Assembly (NCBI RefSeq): GCF_013426915.1
Contig: NZ_AP023179.1
Location: 930,001 to 994,000 of the forward strand
DNA from: Paraburkholderia sp. PGU19
GTDB taxonomy: Bacteria; Pseudomonadota; Gammaproteobacteria; Burkholderiales; Burkholderiaceae
Direction of reading: 5' to 3'
Length of the DNA: 64,000 nt
Every line of letters begins with the position of its first letter. The stretch's first letter is position 1. Made by a program: the position numbers and the translations under genes. Under the pieces are notes generated by a model. It made no database searches and had not been told where the DNA came from. It worked only from the letters and a program-made list of their open reading frames with translations. Below, one piece after another: positions 19,583 through 28,455 of the stretch.

Positions 19583-21056
19583 GTAACTATTCAGCGCTTG
19601 TAAACTGCTACCAGGCTGTGCATAGTGAGGGACATGACGAAGATGCCCGACCTCAAGGACCTGACACCGGAGCAGAAGGACGCACTCATCGTTGATCTGG
19701 TGAGGCGTCTGAACGAGCTCGAGGCAAAGCTTGAGAAGGACAGTCGTAACTCCAGCAAGCCGCCGTCAAGCGATGGTCCAAGGCGCAAGCCGAAGTCATT
19801 GCGCGGCACGAGCGGGGCCAGGCCTGGCGCGCAACCGGGGCACAAGGGCAAGACGCTCAAACGCGTCGCGCAACCCGATCACATCGAGATTCACCCGGTG
19901 GCGCTGGTGTGCGATGCATGTGGCCAACGCATCGCAGCAGCCCGCGTGGCCGTGTTGCCCGAAGGCCGTCAGGTGATCGATTTGCCACCCACGCGCTTTG
20001 AGGTGACCGAGCATCGCGTGCAGATCGCGCAGTGCCGCTGCGGCAAGCATCACTCGGGCGCATTTCCCAAGGGCGTGAGCCAGGCGGTTCAGTACGGCCC
20101 CCAGATTCGCGCCGCAGCCGTCTATCTGACGCAATACCAGCAGTTGCCGGTTGCGCGCACCGCCCAGGCGCTGAAGGACCTGTTTGGTCTGCATGTGGTT
20201 ACGGGAACCGTCCAGCACAGCATTGATCAGGCCGCGCAGTTACTGGTGCCAGCCGTTGAGCAGATCCGGCAGGCGCTACGCGGGCAACCCGTGGTGCATT
20301 TCGATGAGAGCTGCATGCGCGTGGGGCGCGAGTCCCGCTGGCTGCATGTCGCCTCGACGCACGCGTTGAGCTGGTATGGCGCGCACCGCAAGCGCGGCAG
20401 CGAGGCGCTGGACAGCTTCGGCATTCTTCCCGGCTTTAGGGGAGTCGCGGTCCATGACGGCTGGCGGCCGTATGCCGGCTATGAGTGTGAGCATGCGCTG
20501 TGCAATGCTCATCATCTGCGCGAACTGGTGTTTGTCCTGGAGTCCACGCAGCAACGCTGGGCCCAGCAGATGATTGACCTGCTTTGTCAGGCAAAGCGCG
20601 AGGTCGACCTCAGTCAGGCTGCAGGAAACACCGCGCTGAGTCAGGCGCGCCAACGCTATTACACACGGCGCAGCCGCGCCCTGATCGCCCAGGCACGCAA
20701 GCTCAATCCGCAGCAGGCACGTGAGTCCGGGCGCCGGGAACGCCGCGGCAGGATCAGGCAAAGCTTTACCTGCAACCTGCTCACACGGCTTCACAAGTAT
20801 GCCGATGAGGTGTGGCGTTTCATTGCCGATCACCGCGTACCGTTCGACAACAACCAGGCCGAACGCGATATCCGCATGCCCAAACTCAAACAGAAGATCT
20901 CCGGGTGCTTCCGCTCGGAATCGGGTATGGAGGCGTTCTGCACGATCCGCTCCTACCTTGCCACCTTACGCAAGCAGAGCCGTTCGCTGATCGACGCGCT
21001 CGCCCTGGCCTTTACAGGAGTCGTCGTTTCGCCTCTGGTTACCGCTGAATAGTTAC
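19583..21056 (+). mobile_element. IS66-family element (tnpC-only, ISBst12-like), copy 1
   Basis: Complete insertion sequence of 1474 bp. Ends are perfect 14-bp inverted repeats, GTAACTATTCAGCG at the left and its complement at the right; GTAA termini are typical of IS66. An 8-bp direct repeat, GCCGCCGC, flanks it at 19575-19582 and 21057-21064, matching the 8-bp duplication of the family. A single transposase gene fills the element and its stop codon lies within the right inverted repeat. No tnpA or tnpB is present, as in the ISBst12 subgroup. It sits at the centre of a palindrome. Confidence 0.93.
19625..21052 (+). CDS. tnpC: IS66-family transposase TnpC, copy 1
   Basis: Transposase of 475 residues (start GTG at 19625; ATG three codons later also possible). 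The N-terminal part carries a leucine-rich coiled segment and the family signature NSSKPPSSD near residue 42-50, then a zinc-finger-like CDACGQ...CRCGKHH region at about 95-140. The DDE catalytic residues are readable: Asp in VVHFDESCMRVG, Asp in GVAVHDGWRPY, Glu in FDNNQAERDIRMPK. Residue 41 is Arg here and His in copy 2. No frameshift, so the element could be active. Confidence 0.93.
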   Translation: MRDMTKMPDLKDLTPEQKDALIVDLVRRLNELEAKLEKDSRNSSKPPSSDGPRRKPKSLRGTSGARPGAQPGHKGKTLKRVAQPDHIEIHPVALVCDACGQRIAAARVAVLPEGRQVIDLPPTRFEVTEHRVQIAQCRCGKHHSGAFPKGVSQAVQYGPQIRAAAVYLTQYQQLPVARTAQALKDLFGLHVVTGTVQHSIDQAAQLLVPAVEQIRQALRGQPVVHFDESCMRVGRESRWLHVASTHALSWYGAHRKRGSEALDSFGILPGFRGVAVHDGWRPYAGYECEHALCNAHHLRELVFVLESTQQRWAQQMIDLLCQAKREVDLSQAAGNTALSQARQRYYTRRSRALIAQARKLNPQQARESGRRERRGRIRQSFTCNLLTRLHKYADEVWRFIADHRVPFDNNQAERDIRMPKLKQKISGCFRSESGMEAFCTIRSYLATLRKQSRSLIDALALAFTGVVVSPLVTAE

Positions 21057-21576
21057 GCCGCCGCAAAGAAAAGTAGGCAAAAGAAAGCGGCTCACACCGC
21101 CAACATTTCTTCCTGCCTGAGGGCCCCCAACCGGTCTTACGCTTCACACGGCAATCACGTGACCCATGTCCGTTGCCAGCGCTCTTGCGTTGCGCCTCAC
21201 CCGCTTCACGCACCCGCGCTGCACCATGCCGCGCCAGACATTCCTCCGCCGCCCAGGTGGCAAACTGTATGTAGGCCGTGGTGCCTCGCACGCCTCACTC
21301 CGGACCGATAGCGCACGCGTTCCACCCTGTAAGAGCGCCGAGCTATACGCCGCGACAACCTACACACAGTTTGCCACCTGGGCGGCGCAAACCATTCGCT
21401 GCCGCTAGCCCGTGTACGGGTGCTTGAAGTGGGTGAGGTGCCCATTCACCGCGTTAGCAACACGCGCCAACAGAGCCGTTGCCGTGTGAGGCGTAGGACC
21501 GGTTGGGGGCCCTCAGGCAAACACAAGAGTTAGCGGTGTGAGCCGCTTTCTTTTGCCTACTTTTCTTTGCGGCGGC
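21057..21576. repeat. 520-bp non-coding element bounded by 44-bp perfect inverted repeats
   Basis: The segment right of IS copy 1 begins and ends with a perfect 44-bp inverted repeat (21057-21100 and 21533-21576; core GCCGCCGCAAAG ... CTTTGCGGCGGC). Two further internal inverted pairs are present: about 21118-21136 with 21497-21516 (GAGGGCCCCCAACCGGT), and a perfect 22-bp pair at 21247-21268 with 21366-21387 (core CCAGGTGGCAAACTG). The arms nest, so the whole element could fold on itself. Short reading frames inside it are repeat-derived and I do not support them as genes. Confidence 0.8.
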
Positions 21577-21589
21577 AAAGAAAAGTAGG
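21556..21589. repeat. unoccupied IS66 target palindrome
   Basis: Intact palindrome CCTACTTTTCTTT-GCGGCGGC-AAAGAAAAGTAGG. Its 8-bp centre is the reverse complement of the GCCGCCGC target duplication seen at both IS copies, so this is an empty site. Repeat modules (GCCGCCCCGCACAGGGGC, GCGGATGCCAGC) continue to about 21645. The rest of the gap to dsbB shows no gene. Confidence 0.85.
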
Positions 21590-21760
21590 TGCCGCCCCGC
21601 ACAGGGGCGACGCGTGAAGCACGCTAACGAATCGCGGATGCCAGCGCAGAAAAGGCAAGCCGCAAATGCGGGCAAAAAGGCAAGCCGCAGGCCAACACAC
21701 CAACAGAACCGTTGACCATTCAAACCCGCGGTCCGCAGAAAACCCTCAATAAACCCTTTC

Positions 21761-22267
21761 TTACCGCGCGCGGCGATTCCGCCACAGACTAAACGCCAGC
21801 GCGACAAACGCAACAACGAACCCAATCAGCGACCAGCCTGGCAGAGAAATGCCAAAAATCGGCGGATACGGCGTTTCGCACAGACCTGCGACCTTGAACA
21901 CACCCGGCAGCCAGTGAGCGGGAGGCAGACCGTCGACGATCGGCTGCAACGCGTCGAACCCACAACTGAAGTTCGGATGCGACTGCACATACACGTGCCG
22001 GGCGGCCGTCAGAATTCCGCCGAGCGCCGACAAAACCGCGAGCACTTCGAGCAGCCTGACGCCCGTCCAGCCGCGGAATCGCGCGCCGAGAAACGCGAAG
22101 ATCGCGATCAGCAGATAGAAATAGCGCTGGATGATGCACAACGGGCAAGGATCTTCGTGCTCGACGAACTGCAGGTACAGCGCGCCCCCCACAAGCGCGA
22201 GACAGACGAGACCGAGTAGTACGAGCAGACTGCGCTCGCGGCGCAATGTAACGTTGTCGATGATCAT
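21761..22267 (-). CDS. dsbB: disulfide bond formation protein B
   Basis: Inner-membrane quinone reductase of 168 residues that reoxidises DsbA. Four helices are visible. The catalytic pairs are C41 and C44 ([11 protein letters not shown]) and C102 and C130 (SCGFDAL ... AGLCETPYP), positions almost identical to E. coli DsbB. The start ATG overlaps nothing; 97 bp separate it from the amidase stop upstream on the same strand, so it may share that transcript. Downstream lies the repeat region. Confidence 0.95.
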   Translation of the reverse strand: MIIDNVTLRRERSLLVLLGLVCLALVGGALYLQFVEHEDPCPLCIIQRYFYLLIAIFAFLGARFRGWTGVRLLEVLAVLSALGGILTAARHVYVQSHPNFSCGFDALQPIVDGLPPAHWLPGVFKVAGLCETPYPPIFGISLPGWSLIGFVVAFVALAFSLWRNRRAR

Positions 22268-22364
22268 GATCCTGCTAGCGGTGGAAGTTCGGTAAAAGGT
22301 GCGGCGATTCTAGCCGAAGCACGCGGCGCATGCCGGTGCCTCCGCAAGCACGACTCCGGGCGTG

Positions 22365-23765
22365 TCAGCGAATCGTATTCAGTACCGCTTCGACGGCCCG
22401 TCCTATTCCCAGCAGCGAGTCGTCCGCGTGCGGCGCGGCGGCCAGCATCAGCCCGACAGGCGCGCCGCCGCGCGGATGACAGGGCAGCGAGATCGCGCAC
22501 GCGTCGAGGAAATTGAACGCGCTCGGGTTGCGCAGCACGAGGCCATTGGCGCGGAAGAACGCCTCGTCGTCATCGACCAGACCGGCTACACGCGGCGGCA
22601 CGATCGGCACCGTCGGCGCGACGACGGCGTCGAAGCGCTGCCACATCGTGCGCGCCTCGGCCAGCACGGCGGCGCGTTCGGCGAGCAGGTCGAGATAGTC
22701 GGCGGCTGTCGCCGGCTGGCCCTTCAGGATGCGCGTGAGCACGCGCGGATCGTACGCGTCGCGCTGGGCTTCGAGCAGCGGCCGGTGCCACGCGTAGGCT
22801 TCGATCGGGGAAAAGCCAAAGCGGTTGATCGTGGCGAGCCGGTCGAGCGGCGCGAACCGCACGTCGCTGACGATCGCGCCCGCCGCCTCCAGATGCTTGA
22901 GCGCGGCGTCGTAGGCCTGTGCGACTTCTGGCTCGATATCGTCCGTGACATAGTGATTCAGCACGCCCAGCCGTACGCCTTCGAGCGGACGGGCGGCGGG
23001 AACGACGGGCTCCAGCCCGGCGAGAATCCGGTCGACCAGCGCGCAGCACGCGACCGTCGCGCCGATCGGGCCGAAGGCGTCGAGCGTCGGCGAGAGCGGC
23101 ACGCCGCCTTGCTTCGGCACGCGGTCGGCGGTCGGCTTGAAGCCTGTCAGGCCGCATAGCGCGGCGGGAATGCGCAGCGAGCCGCCCGTGTCGCTGCCGA
23201 GCGCGACGGCCGCCATGCCGTCCGCCACCGACGCCGCTGCGCCCGACGACGATCCGCCCGACACCCGCTCGTCGCCCTTCACGCCGCGCCGGTAAGGCGA
23301 CAGCGGGTGGCCGTAGTGCGGGTTGAGGCCGAGGCCGGAGAACGCGAACTCGCTCATGTTCGTGCGTCCGACGATCACCGCGCCCGCGCGCTTGAGCCGC
23401 GCGACGGCGGGGGCGTCGGACGTGGCGGGCGCGGCGCCCGCGAGCACTTTCGAGCCGGCGCGCGTCACCTGGCCTTCGATGTCGAACAGGTCCTTCACCG
23501 ACACGGGAATGCCCGCGAGCGGCGATAGCACGGTGCCCGCTGCGCGCAGGCGGTCGTGCGCATCGGCCGTGGCGCGGGCGTTGTCGGCGTCGACCTGCAT
23601 GAAGACGGCCGCGCCCTGGCCGGTGGGATCGGCGATGCGTTCCAGCGCCGCTTCGACGAGCGCGCGGCTGGTGGTGCGGCCAGCAGCGAGATCGGCGGCG
23701 AGCTGGGCGAGCGGCGGGAAGGGCGTTGAATCGGGTGACGCGGCGGGTGACGTGGCGGTGGTCAT
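22365..23765 (-). CDS. amidase (amidase-signature family)
   Basis: Amidase-signature hydrolase of 466 residues. The Ser-cisSer-Lys triad is readable: Lys91 in IPVSVKDLFD, Ser172/173 in the GGSSSG motif, and Ser196 in GSDTGGSLRIP. It is GatA-like in fold but has no gatB or gatC beside it, so it is a stand-alone amidase whose substrate is unknown. Ala/Pro-rich first 20 residues could be disordered. Divergent from the antiporter gene with about 200 bp between. Confidence 0.88.
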   Translation of the reverse strand: MTTATSPAASPDSTPFPPLAQLAADLAAGRTTSRALVEAALERIADPTGQGAAVFMQVDADNARATADAHDRLRAAGTVLSPLAGIPVSVKDLFDIEGQVTRAGSKVLAGAAPATSDAPAVARLKRAGAVIVGRTNMSEFAFSGLGLNPHYGHPLSPYRRGVKGDERVSGGSSSGAAASVADGMAAVALGSDTGGSLRIPAALCGLTGFKPTADRVPKQGGVPLSPTLDAFGPIGATVACCALVDRILAGLEPVVPAARPLEGVRLGVLNHYVTDDIEPEVAQAYDAALKHLEAAGAIVSDVRFAPLDRLATINRFGFSPIEAYAWHRPLLEAQRDAYDPRVLTRILKGQPATAADYLDLLAERAAVLAEARTMWQRFDAVVAPTVPIVPPRVAGLVDDDEAFFRANGLVLRNPSAFNFLDACAISLPCHPRGGAPVGLMLAAAPHADDSLLGIGRAVEAVLNTIR

Positions 23766-23969
23766 GGCGTGAGATCGAAGGTCGGCAGTCGAGAACCGTA
23801 TTGTGACGCGTCAGGCGCAATCGGCGCGAATGCATCGAGACCGCGCGACGCCGCGCGAGTTTCGCCGAAAGCCTGTGTTTGTATCCTTTCTTCGTGCTGC
23901 GCTAAATCGTTTTTAACCGTTCGTGCGTTACCATCGCGTTCTGGATTACTTTTTGTAAGGAATAAGGCT

Positions 23970-25727
23970 ATGCACCACGGTATCGGCTTCATTCAGGATC
24001 TGGCAGTCGTAATGGCGCTTGCCGGCGTCGTTACCGTGCTGTTCCATCGCCTGAAACAGCCGGTGGTGCTCGGCTATATCGCGGCGGGCGTGATCATCGG
24101 GCCGTACACGCCGCCGTTCCAGCTGATCCACGACGAGCAGACCATCCAGACGCTCGGCGAACTCGGCGTCGTGTTCCTGATGTTTTCGCTCGGTCTGGAA
24201 TTCAGTCTGCGCAAGCTCTTCAAGGTCGGCGCGACGGCCATCGTCGCCGCGCTGTCGGAGATCGTGCTGATGCTGTGGATCGGTTACGAGATCGGCAGCG
24301 CGTTCGGCTGGAGTTCGATGGATTCGCTGTTTCTCGGCGCGATCCTCGCTATTTCGTCGACCACCATCATCGTCAAGGCGCTCTCCGAACTGGGCCTCAA
24401 GCGTGAGAGCTTCGCGCAACTGGTGTTCGGCATTCTGATCGTCGAGGACATTCTCGCCATCGCGATGCTGGTGCTGCTGTCGGGTATCGCTCAGACGGGC
24501 GAGTTGTCGGCGGGCGTCGCGTTCGTCACGCTCGGCAAACTGCTGCTGTTCATGACGGTGTCGCTGGTGGTCGGCATTCTCGTCGTGCCGCGCGCGCTCA
24601 ACTACGTCGCGAAGTCGCAGAGTGACGAGATGCTGCTCGTCTCCGTGCTCGGCTTCTGCTTTGCGTTCTGTCTGCTGGTCGTCAAGCTCGATTACAGCAT
24701 CGCGCTCGGCGCGTTCCTGATCGGCGCGATCATGGCCGAGTCGCGTCACCTGCACCGTATCGAGCATCTGATCGCGCCGCTGCGTGACGCGTTTTCGGCG
24801 ATCTTCTTCGTGACCATCGGGCTGATGCTCAACCTGGCCGTGCTGGTCGACTACGCGTGGCCGATCGCCGTCATCACGGTTGCCGTGATTCTCGGCAAGA
24901 TCGTCTCGTGCGGGCTCGGCACGTTCCTCGCGGGCAAGGACGGGCGCACGGCGATGCGCGTCGGCATGACGGTGTCGCAGATCGGCGAGTTCTCGTTCAT
25001 CATCGCGTCGCTCGGCCTCACGCTGAAGGTGACGAGCGCGTTCCTCTATCCGATTGCCGTTGCCGTCTCCGCGCTCACCACGCTTTTCACGCCCTATCTG
25101 ATCCGCGCCGCCGACCCGCTCACGCAGCGCCTCGGCCGCGCGATGCCGCGCACCGTCGCCAACGTGTTCGGCATGTACGGGCAGTGGCTCGGCAGTCTGC
25201 GGCCGGCTTCGGGCGAGCCAACCGTGTTCGGCCTCACGCGTCGGATCATTCTGCAGATCGCGGTCAATCTCGCGATCGTCGCGGCAATTTTTCTGGGTGC
25301 GTCTTATGGAGCGCCTTACGGGAGTGGATTCATTGAGAAATGGCTGCCGTCCGAGCCGATGCAGCGCGTCTTGCTGTGGGGCGCGGCGCTGCTCGTCTCG
25401 CTACCGTTTCTTGTCGCGGTCTACCGGAAGACCAAGTCGCTTGCGCTGTTGCTGGCCGAAATCAGCGTTCAGCCGGCGAAGGCCGGGCGCTTCACGAGCG
25501 CGATCCGCTACGCCATTTCGGACCTCGTACCTGTCGTTTCGATGCTAGGCGTGTTTCTGCTCGTCGCAGCGCTGTCGAGCACGATCCTGCCGCCGACGGG
25601 CCTGCTCGTCGCCGTGCTGGTCGTCGCCGCGCTGCTGCTGGCGCTGCTGTGGCGCTGGTGCGTGCGGATTCACGCGACGATGCAGATCGCGCTGCGCGAA
25701 ACCTTCGACGAGCAGCCCGATCCATGA
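23970..25727 (+). CDS. CPA2-family cation:proton antiporter (KefB/YbaL-like membrane domain)
   Basis: Membrane protein of 585 residues. Start chosen at the ATG after GTAAGGAATAAGG; an in-frame extension upstream is not conserved-looking. The first about 390 residues form the Na+/H+-exchanger domain with repeated helices (VLGYIAAGVIIGP, AILAISSTTIIVKALSELG, ALGAFLIGAIMAESRH, VSQIGEFSFIIASLG). The C-terminal part adds further helices (LAIVAAIFLGASYG, VLLWGAALLVSLPFL, LVPVVSMLGVFLLVAAL) and lacks a visible TrkA/RCK nucleotide-binding domain. It likely exchanges K+ or Na+ for protons. Ion and regulation cannot be read. Confidence 0.87.
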   Translation: MHHGIGFIQDLAVVMALAGVVTVLFHRLKQPVVLGYIAAGVIIGPYTPPFQLIHDEQTIQTLGELGVVFLMFSLGLEFSLRKLFKVGATAIVAALSEIVLMLWIGYEIGSAFGWSSMDSLFLGAILAISSTTIIVKALSELGLKRESFAQLVFGILIVEDILAIAMLVLLSGIAQTGELSAGVAFVTLGKLLLFMTVSLVVGILVVPRALNYVAKSQSDEMLLVSVLGFCFAFCLLVVKLDYSIALGAFLIGAIMAESRHLHRIEHLIAPLRDAFSAIFFVTIGLMLNLAVLVDYAWPIAVITVAVILGKIVSCGLGTFLAGKDGRTAMRVGMTVSQIGEFSFIIASLGLTLKVTSAFLYPIAVAVSALTTLFTPYLIRAADPLTQRLGRAMPRTVANVFGMYGQWLGSLRPASGEPTVFGLTRRIILQIAVNLAIVAAIFLGASYGAPYGSGFIEKWLPSEPMQRVLLWGAALLVSLPFLVAVYRKTKSLALLLAEISVQPAKAGRFTSAIRYAISDLVPVVSMLGVFLLVAALSSTILPPTGLLVAVLVVAALLLALLWRWCVRIHATMQIALRETFDEQPDP

Positions 25728-25887
25728 TGCAGCGCCCCGCGTCGCGCCGATTGAGACACATTCGCGCAAGGTTGCATGTTGTGTCCTGATGTGACGAATT
25801 GTGTGCTGGTTTGCCCCGGTGGGGCGCGAGGCGGATAATGAGACATGTCTAATCGTTCGCGCGCGAAGACGCGTCTGTCAAACAGTC

Positions 25888-27312
25888 ATGAGCGAGAACA
25901 ACTCCGATAACGCTGGCACACCCGGCACACCTTCTCCTTCGATGAGCCAATCCGGCGCAGCCGGGTCGCCATCGTCACCGGCGCCTTCATCGACTCCCTC
26001 GGCGCCGACGCCGACGCCCACTCCAGCACGGGAAGCCAAAGAAGCGGCTTCCACCGATTCCCCCGAAAGCGCCTCCAACGTGACGGCCGAGAGCGCGGCC
26101 GCCGCGCAGCGACGCGACGCCGAACAGGCACGCACGAGCGCTGCGCAGGCTGCCGCGCAACAGGAAGCGGCGGCGCGGGTCCAATCGGTCGTATCGAACG
26201 CGGAACGGGCGGCGGCGACGGCGGCGTCGGCGAACCCGCCAGCCGCGAACGCTGCGTCAGGCACGACGTCCGGTGCGGCGGACGCGGCGGCTAAGGCGCC
26301 TGCGGGCGGCGAGCCGGACGGCACGCTCGGCGCGTCGGCCAAAAAAGACGGCGCGCCGCCGCCGGGCTTCGGCTCGGCACCGGATTTCAGCGCATCCAAT
26401 CCGCCACCCGCGAGCGCCTATCCGCCGGGACCGCCTGCCTATCTGAAGCACAACGATTCGGCGTGGTCCGTGTTCGGACGGGTCATTGCGGCGCACGCGC
26501 GGCAGATTTTCGACCGCGCGGGCCGCAGGATCACACAGCGGACGTTGCGCATTGGCGTGTCGGCGCGGATCTTTCACCCGGAGCCGGGTGCGAAAGGGCT
26601 GCGCGGGAAGACGCTGCAGTATCTGGAAGAGTCGATCGCGCACTGGGTGATGTCGCGCGACGTGCTCGTCTTCATGATTCCGACGGTCGGCCATCAGGGG
26701 ATGCTGCACCCGAGCAACATCCGCCTGCGCGACTATGCGAAGCATCTGGACGGTCTGCTGCTGCAAGGCGGCGCCGACGTGTCGCCGCAGTCGTACGCCG
26801 AGGTGGCGACGCGTCCCGAATGGCCCGGCGATCGCGTGCGCGACATGTACGAACTCGAGCTGCTGCACGAGTTCGTCGAGTCGGGCAAGCCCGTGCTCGG
26901 CGTGTGCCGAGGCTGCCAGCTGATCAACGTCGCGTTCGGCGGCACGCTGTATCAGGACATCGCGACGGATGTGCCGACGGCGGGCGTCCACGTCAACGAG
27001 CATTACGACCAGCATCGACATTCGATTCATTTCCCCGAAGGCTCGACGCTCGTCAACATGTTCCCCGGCCGGCGCGAGGCGATCGTCAACTCGATCCACC
27101 ACCAGGCGGTCAACCAGCTGGGACGCGATCTGAACATCGAGGCAGTGTCGGGGACGGACGGCATCATCGAAGCCGTGCGCTACCGGCGCGCGCCGTTCGT
27201 GATGGGCGTGCAGTGGCACCCTGAGTTCCACCGCGCGGGCGGTCCCGAACTGCTCGATTGCACGCCGTTGCTCGATACGTTCCTGCGGGTCGCGCGCGAA
27301 ACGCGTTTCTGA
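25888..27312 (+). CDS. class I glutamine amidotransferase-like hydrolase (peptidase C26, PuuD-like) with disordered N-terminus
   Basis: Protein of 474 residues. Residues 1 to about 185 are Ser/Pro/Thr/Ala-rich and of low complexity, with no signal peptide. Residues about 218-470 form a gamma-glutamyl hydrolase domain: nucleophile Cys340 in VLGVCRGCQL, then IHHQAVN, and His444/Glu446 in GVQWHPEF. PuuD-type enzymes cleave gamma-glutamyl-GABA in putrescine breakdown, but no other puu gene is near, so the substrate is open. Start ATG at 25888 is preferred over an upstream in-frame codon because the low-complexity tail begins there naturally; SD is weak. Confidence 0.82.
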   Translation: MSENNSDNAGTPGTPSPSMSQSGAAGSPSSPAPSSTPSAPTPTPTPAREAKEAASTDSPESASNVTAESAAAAQRRDAEQARTSAAQAAAQQEAAARVQSVVSNAERAAATAASANPPAANAASGTTSGAADAAAKAPAGGEPDGTLGASAKKDGAPPPGFGSAPDFSASNPPPASAYPPGPPAYLKHNDSAWSVFGRVIAAHARQIFDRAGRRITQRTLRIGVSARIFHPEPGAKGLRGKTLQYLEESIAHWVMSRDVLVFMIPTVGHQGMLHPSNIRLRDYAKHLDGLLLQGGADVSPQSYAEVATRPEWPGDRVRDMYELELLHEFVESGKPVLGVCRGCQLINVAFGGTLYQDIATDVPTAGVHVNEHYDQHRHSIHFPEGSTLVNMFPGRREAIVNSIHHQAVNQLGRDLNIEAVSGTDGIIEAVRYRRAPFVMGVQWHPEFHRAGGPELLDCTPLLDTFLRVARETRF

Positions 27313-27580
27313 TTGCCACGTCTTTCGATTTGACGCGAGCGGGCCGCTGATGGCTCGCTCGCGTTTTTCATTTGTATCTGTCAAACATCTGCGCGACGCC
27401 TGGTTGAAAACCCATTCGCTTGAGAGAACAGCCGTCGTTTTTACGATCTTTTGCGTTTGCGCGTCGAATTGCTTAGTTGTCCGTTCATCTCGATTTAAAG
27501 TCCTGCCGCAGCGCGTCAGAAAGGGCAGATTCCGCGCGATAATCCGAGGCTGTTTCTGGATACGCATGGAGTATCGACGT

Positions 27581-28324
27581 ATGAAGTACCCCTTCGATCT
27601 GCGCCGCACGGTCTTGCTCGCGCTTGCTTGCGCGCTCATGCATGGCGGCGTCGCGCTGGCGGCCAGCCAGTCGGCGGCAGGAGCGGGCGTCGTGCGCGCG
27701 GGCGCGGTGAAAGGCGCAGCCGCCGACGCGCCGGACACTCAAAGCGATGTCGCGTCCGCCGACGACACGGGCAGTGCATCCGGCCTCGACGCGAATGCCG
27801 ACGCAAGCGGCAGCGTACAAGGCGAGGTCGCCGATCTGATGCAACTGATCCACGACGGCGGGCTGACGGAAATGCGCACCACGTACAACGGTGGTTATGG
27901 CGCTTCGCTGTTCTTTTACGCGCAGAGCATGACGTACTACGTCGCGCTGTTTCAGGACAAGCACTTCTGGCGCGTCATCAGGACGTCCGACCAGGCGCGG
28001 GCCGAATCCATCTATACCGGTTTCGCGCGGCACACGGCGCAACTCGCTGACGTCGAGATCCGCCGCGCCCAGTTGCAGGCGCAGAAGGCATCGATCGAGC
28101 GGGTGATCGGCGAGTCGCATGCGCACGCACAGCGGCTGCAAGCGGATATCGAAGTGGCGCGCGCCCAGGAAGCGAAGGTCGCCGATTATCAGCGGCAAAC
28201 GCAGGACGAAACGCTCGCGTTGCGTGACGAAAAGGACAAGGCTCAGGCGCAATTGCGTCAGTTGCAGCAGCAGGTGTTGCAGTTGCAGCGTCAGGCGGAG
28301 GCTGGGCTGCCGGGGAACCGGTGA
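27581..28324 (+). CDS. DUF2968 family exported coiled-coil protein
   Basis: Protein of about 247 residues. ATG at 27581 has GGAG ten bases upstream; an ATG five codons earlier is an alternative. The N-terminus LRRTVLLALACALMHGGVALA is a signal peptide. Then an Ala/Asp-rich linker, the DUF2968 core (VADLMQLIHDGGLTEMRTTYNG ... YVALFQDKHFWRVI), and a long coiled coil from about residue 160 to the end, rich in Gln/Ala/Arg. Unknown function; family is common in Burkholderia. Followed by a clear terminator. Confidence 0.82.
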   Translation: MKYPFDLRRTVLLALACALMHGGVALAASQSAAGAGVVRAGAVKGAAADAPDTQSDVASADDTGSASGLDANADASGSVQGEVADLMQLIHDGGLTEMRTTYNGGYGASLFFYAQSMTYYVALFQDKHFWRVIRTSDQARAESIYTGFARHTAQLADVEIRRAQLQAQKASIERVIGESHAHAQRLQADIEVARAQEAKVADYQRQTQDETLALRDEKDKAQAQLRQLQQQVLQLQRQAEAGLPGNR

Positions 28325-28378
28325 CGGCGTTTGCCAGGCGGCAACGGAAACGCAGCGTTGTGTTTTCGCGGGAAGGGG

Positions 28379-28421
28379 AAAAGGGCTGAGTCCATGATTT
28401 TGCTGGACTCAGCCCTTTTTG
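28379..28421 (+). terminator. intrinsic terminator after the DUF2968 gene
   Basis: Perfect 16-base stem (AAAAGGGCTGAGTCCA with its complement) around a nine-base loop, ending in a T-run. It ends the plus-strand transcript and also faces the convergent hypothetical gene. Confidence 0.9.
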
Positions 28422-28455
28422 TTTGAGACTGATTTGATTGATCGCCGCTCGCGAC

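Noticed and set aside
20953..21445. Short frames in the inverted-repeat element
   Set aside because: They follow the palindromic arms and the IS end; no ribosome-binding site or domain.
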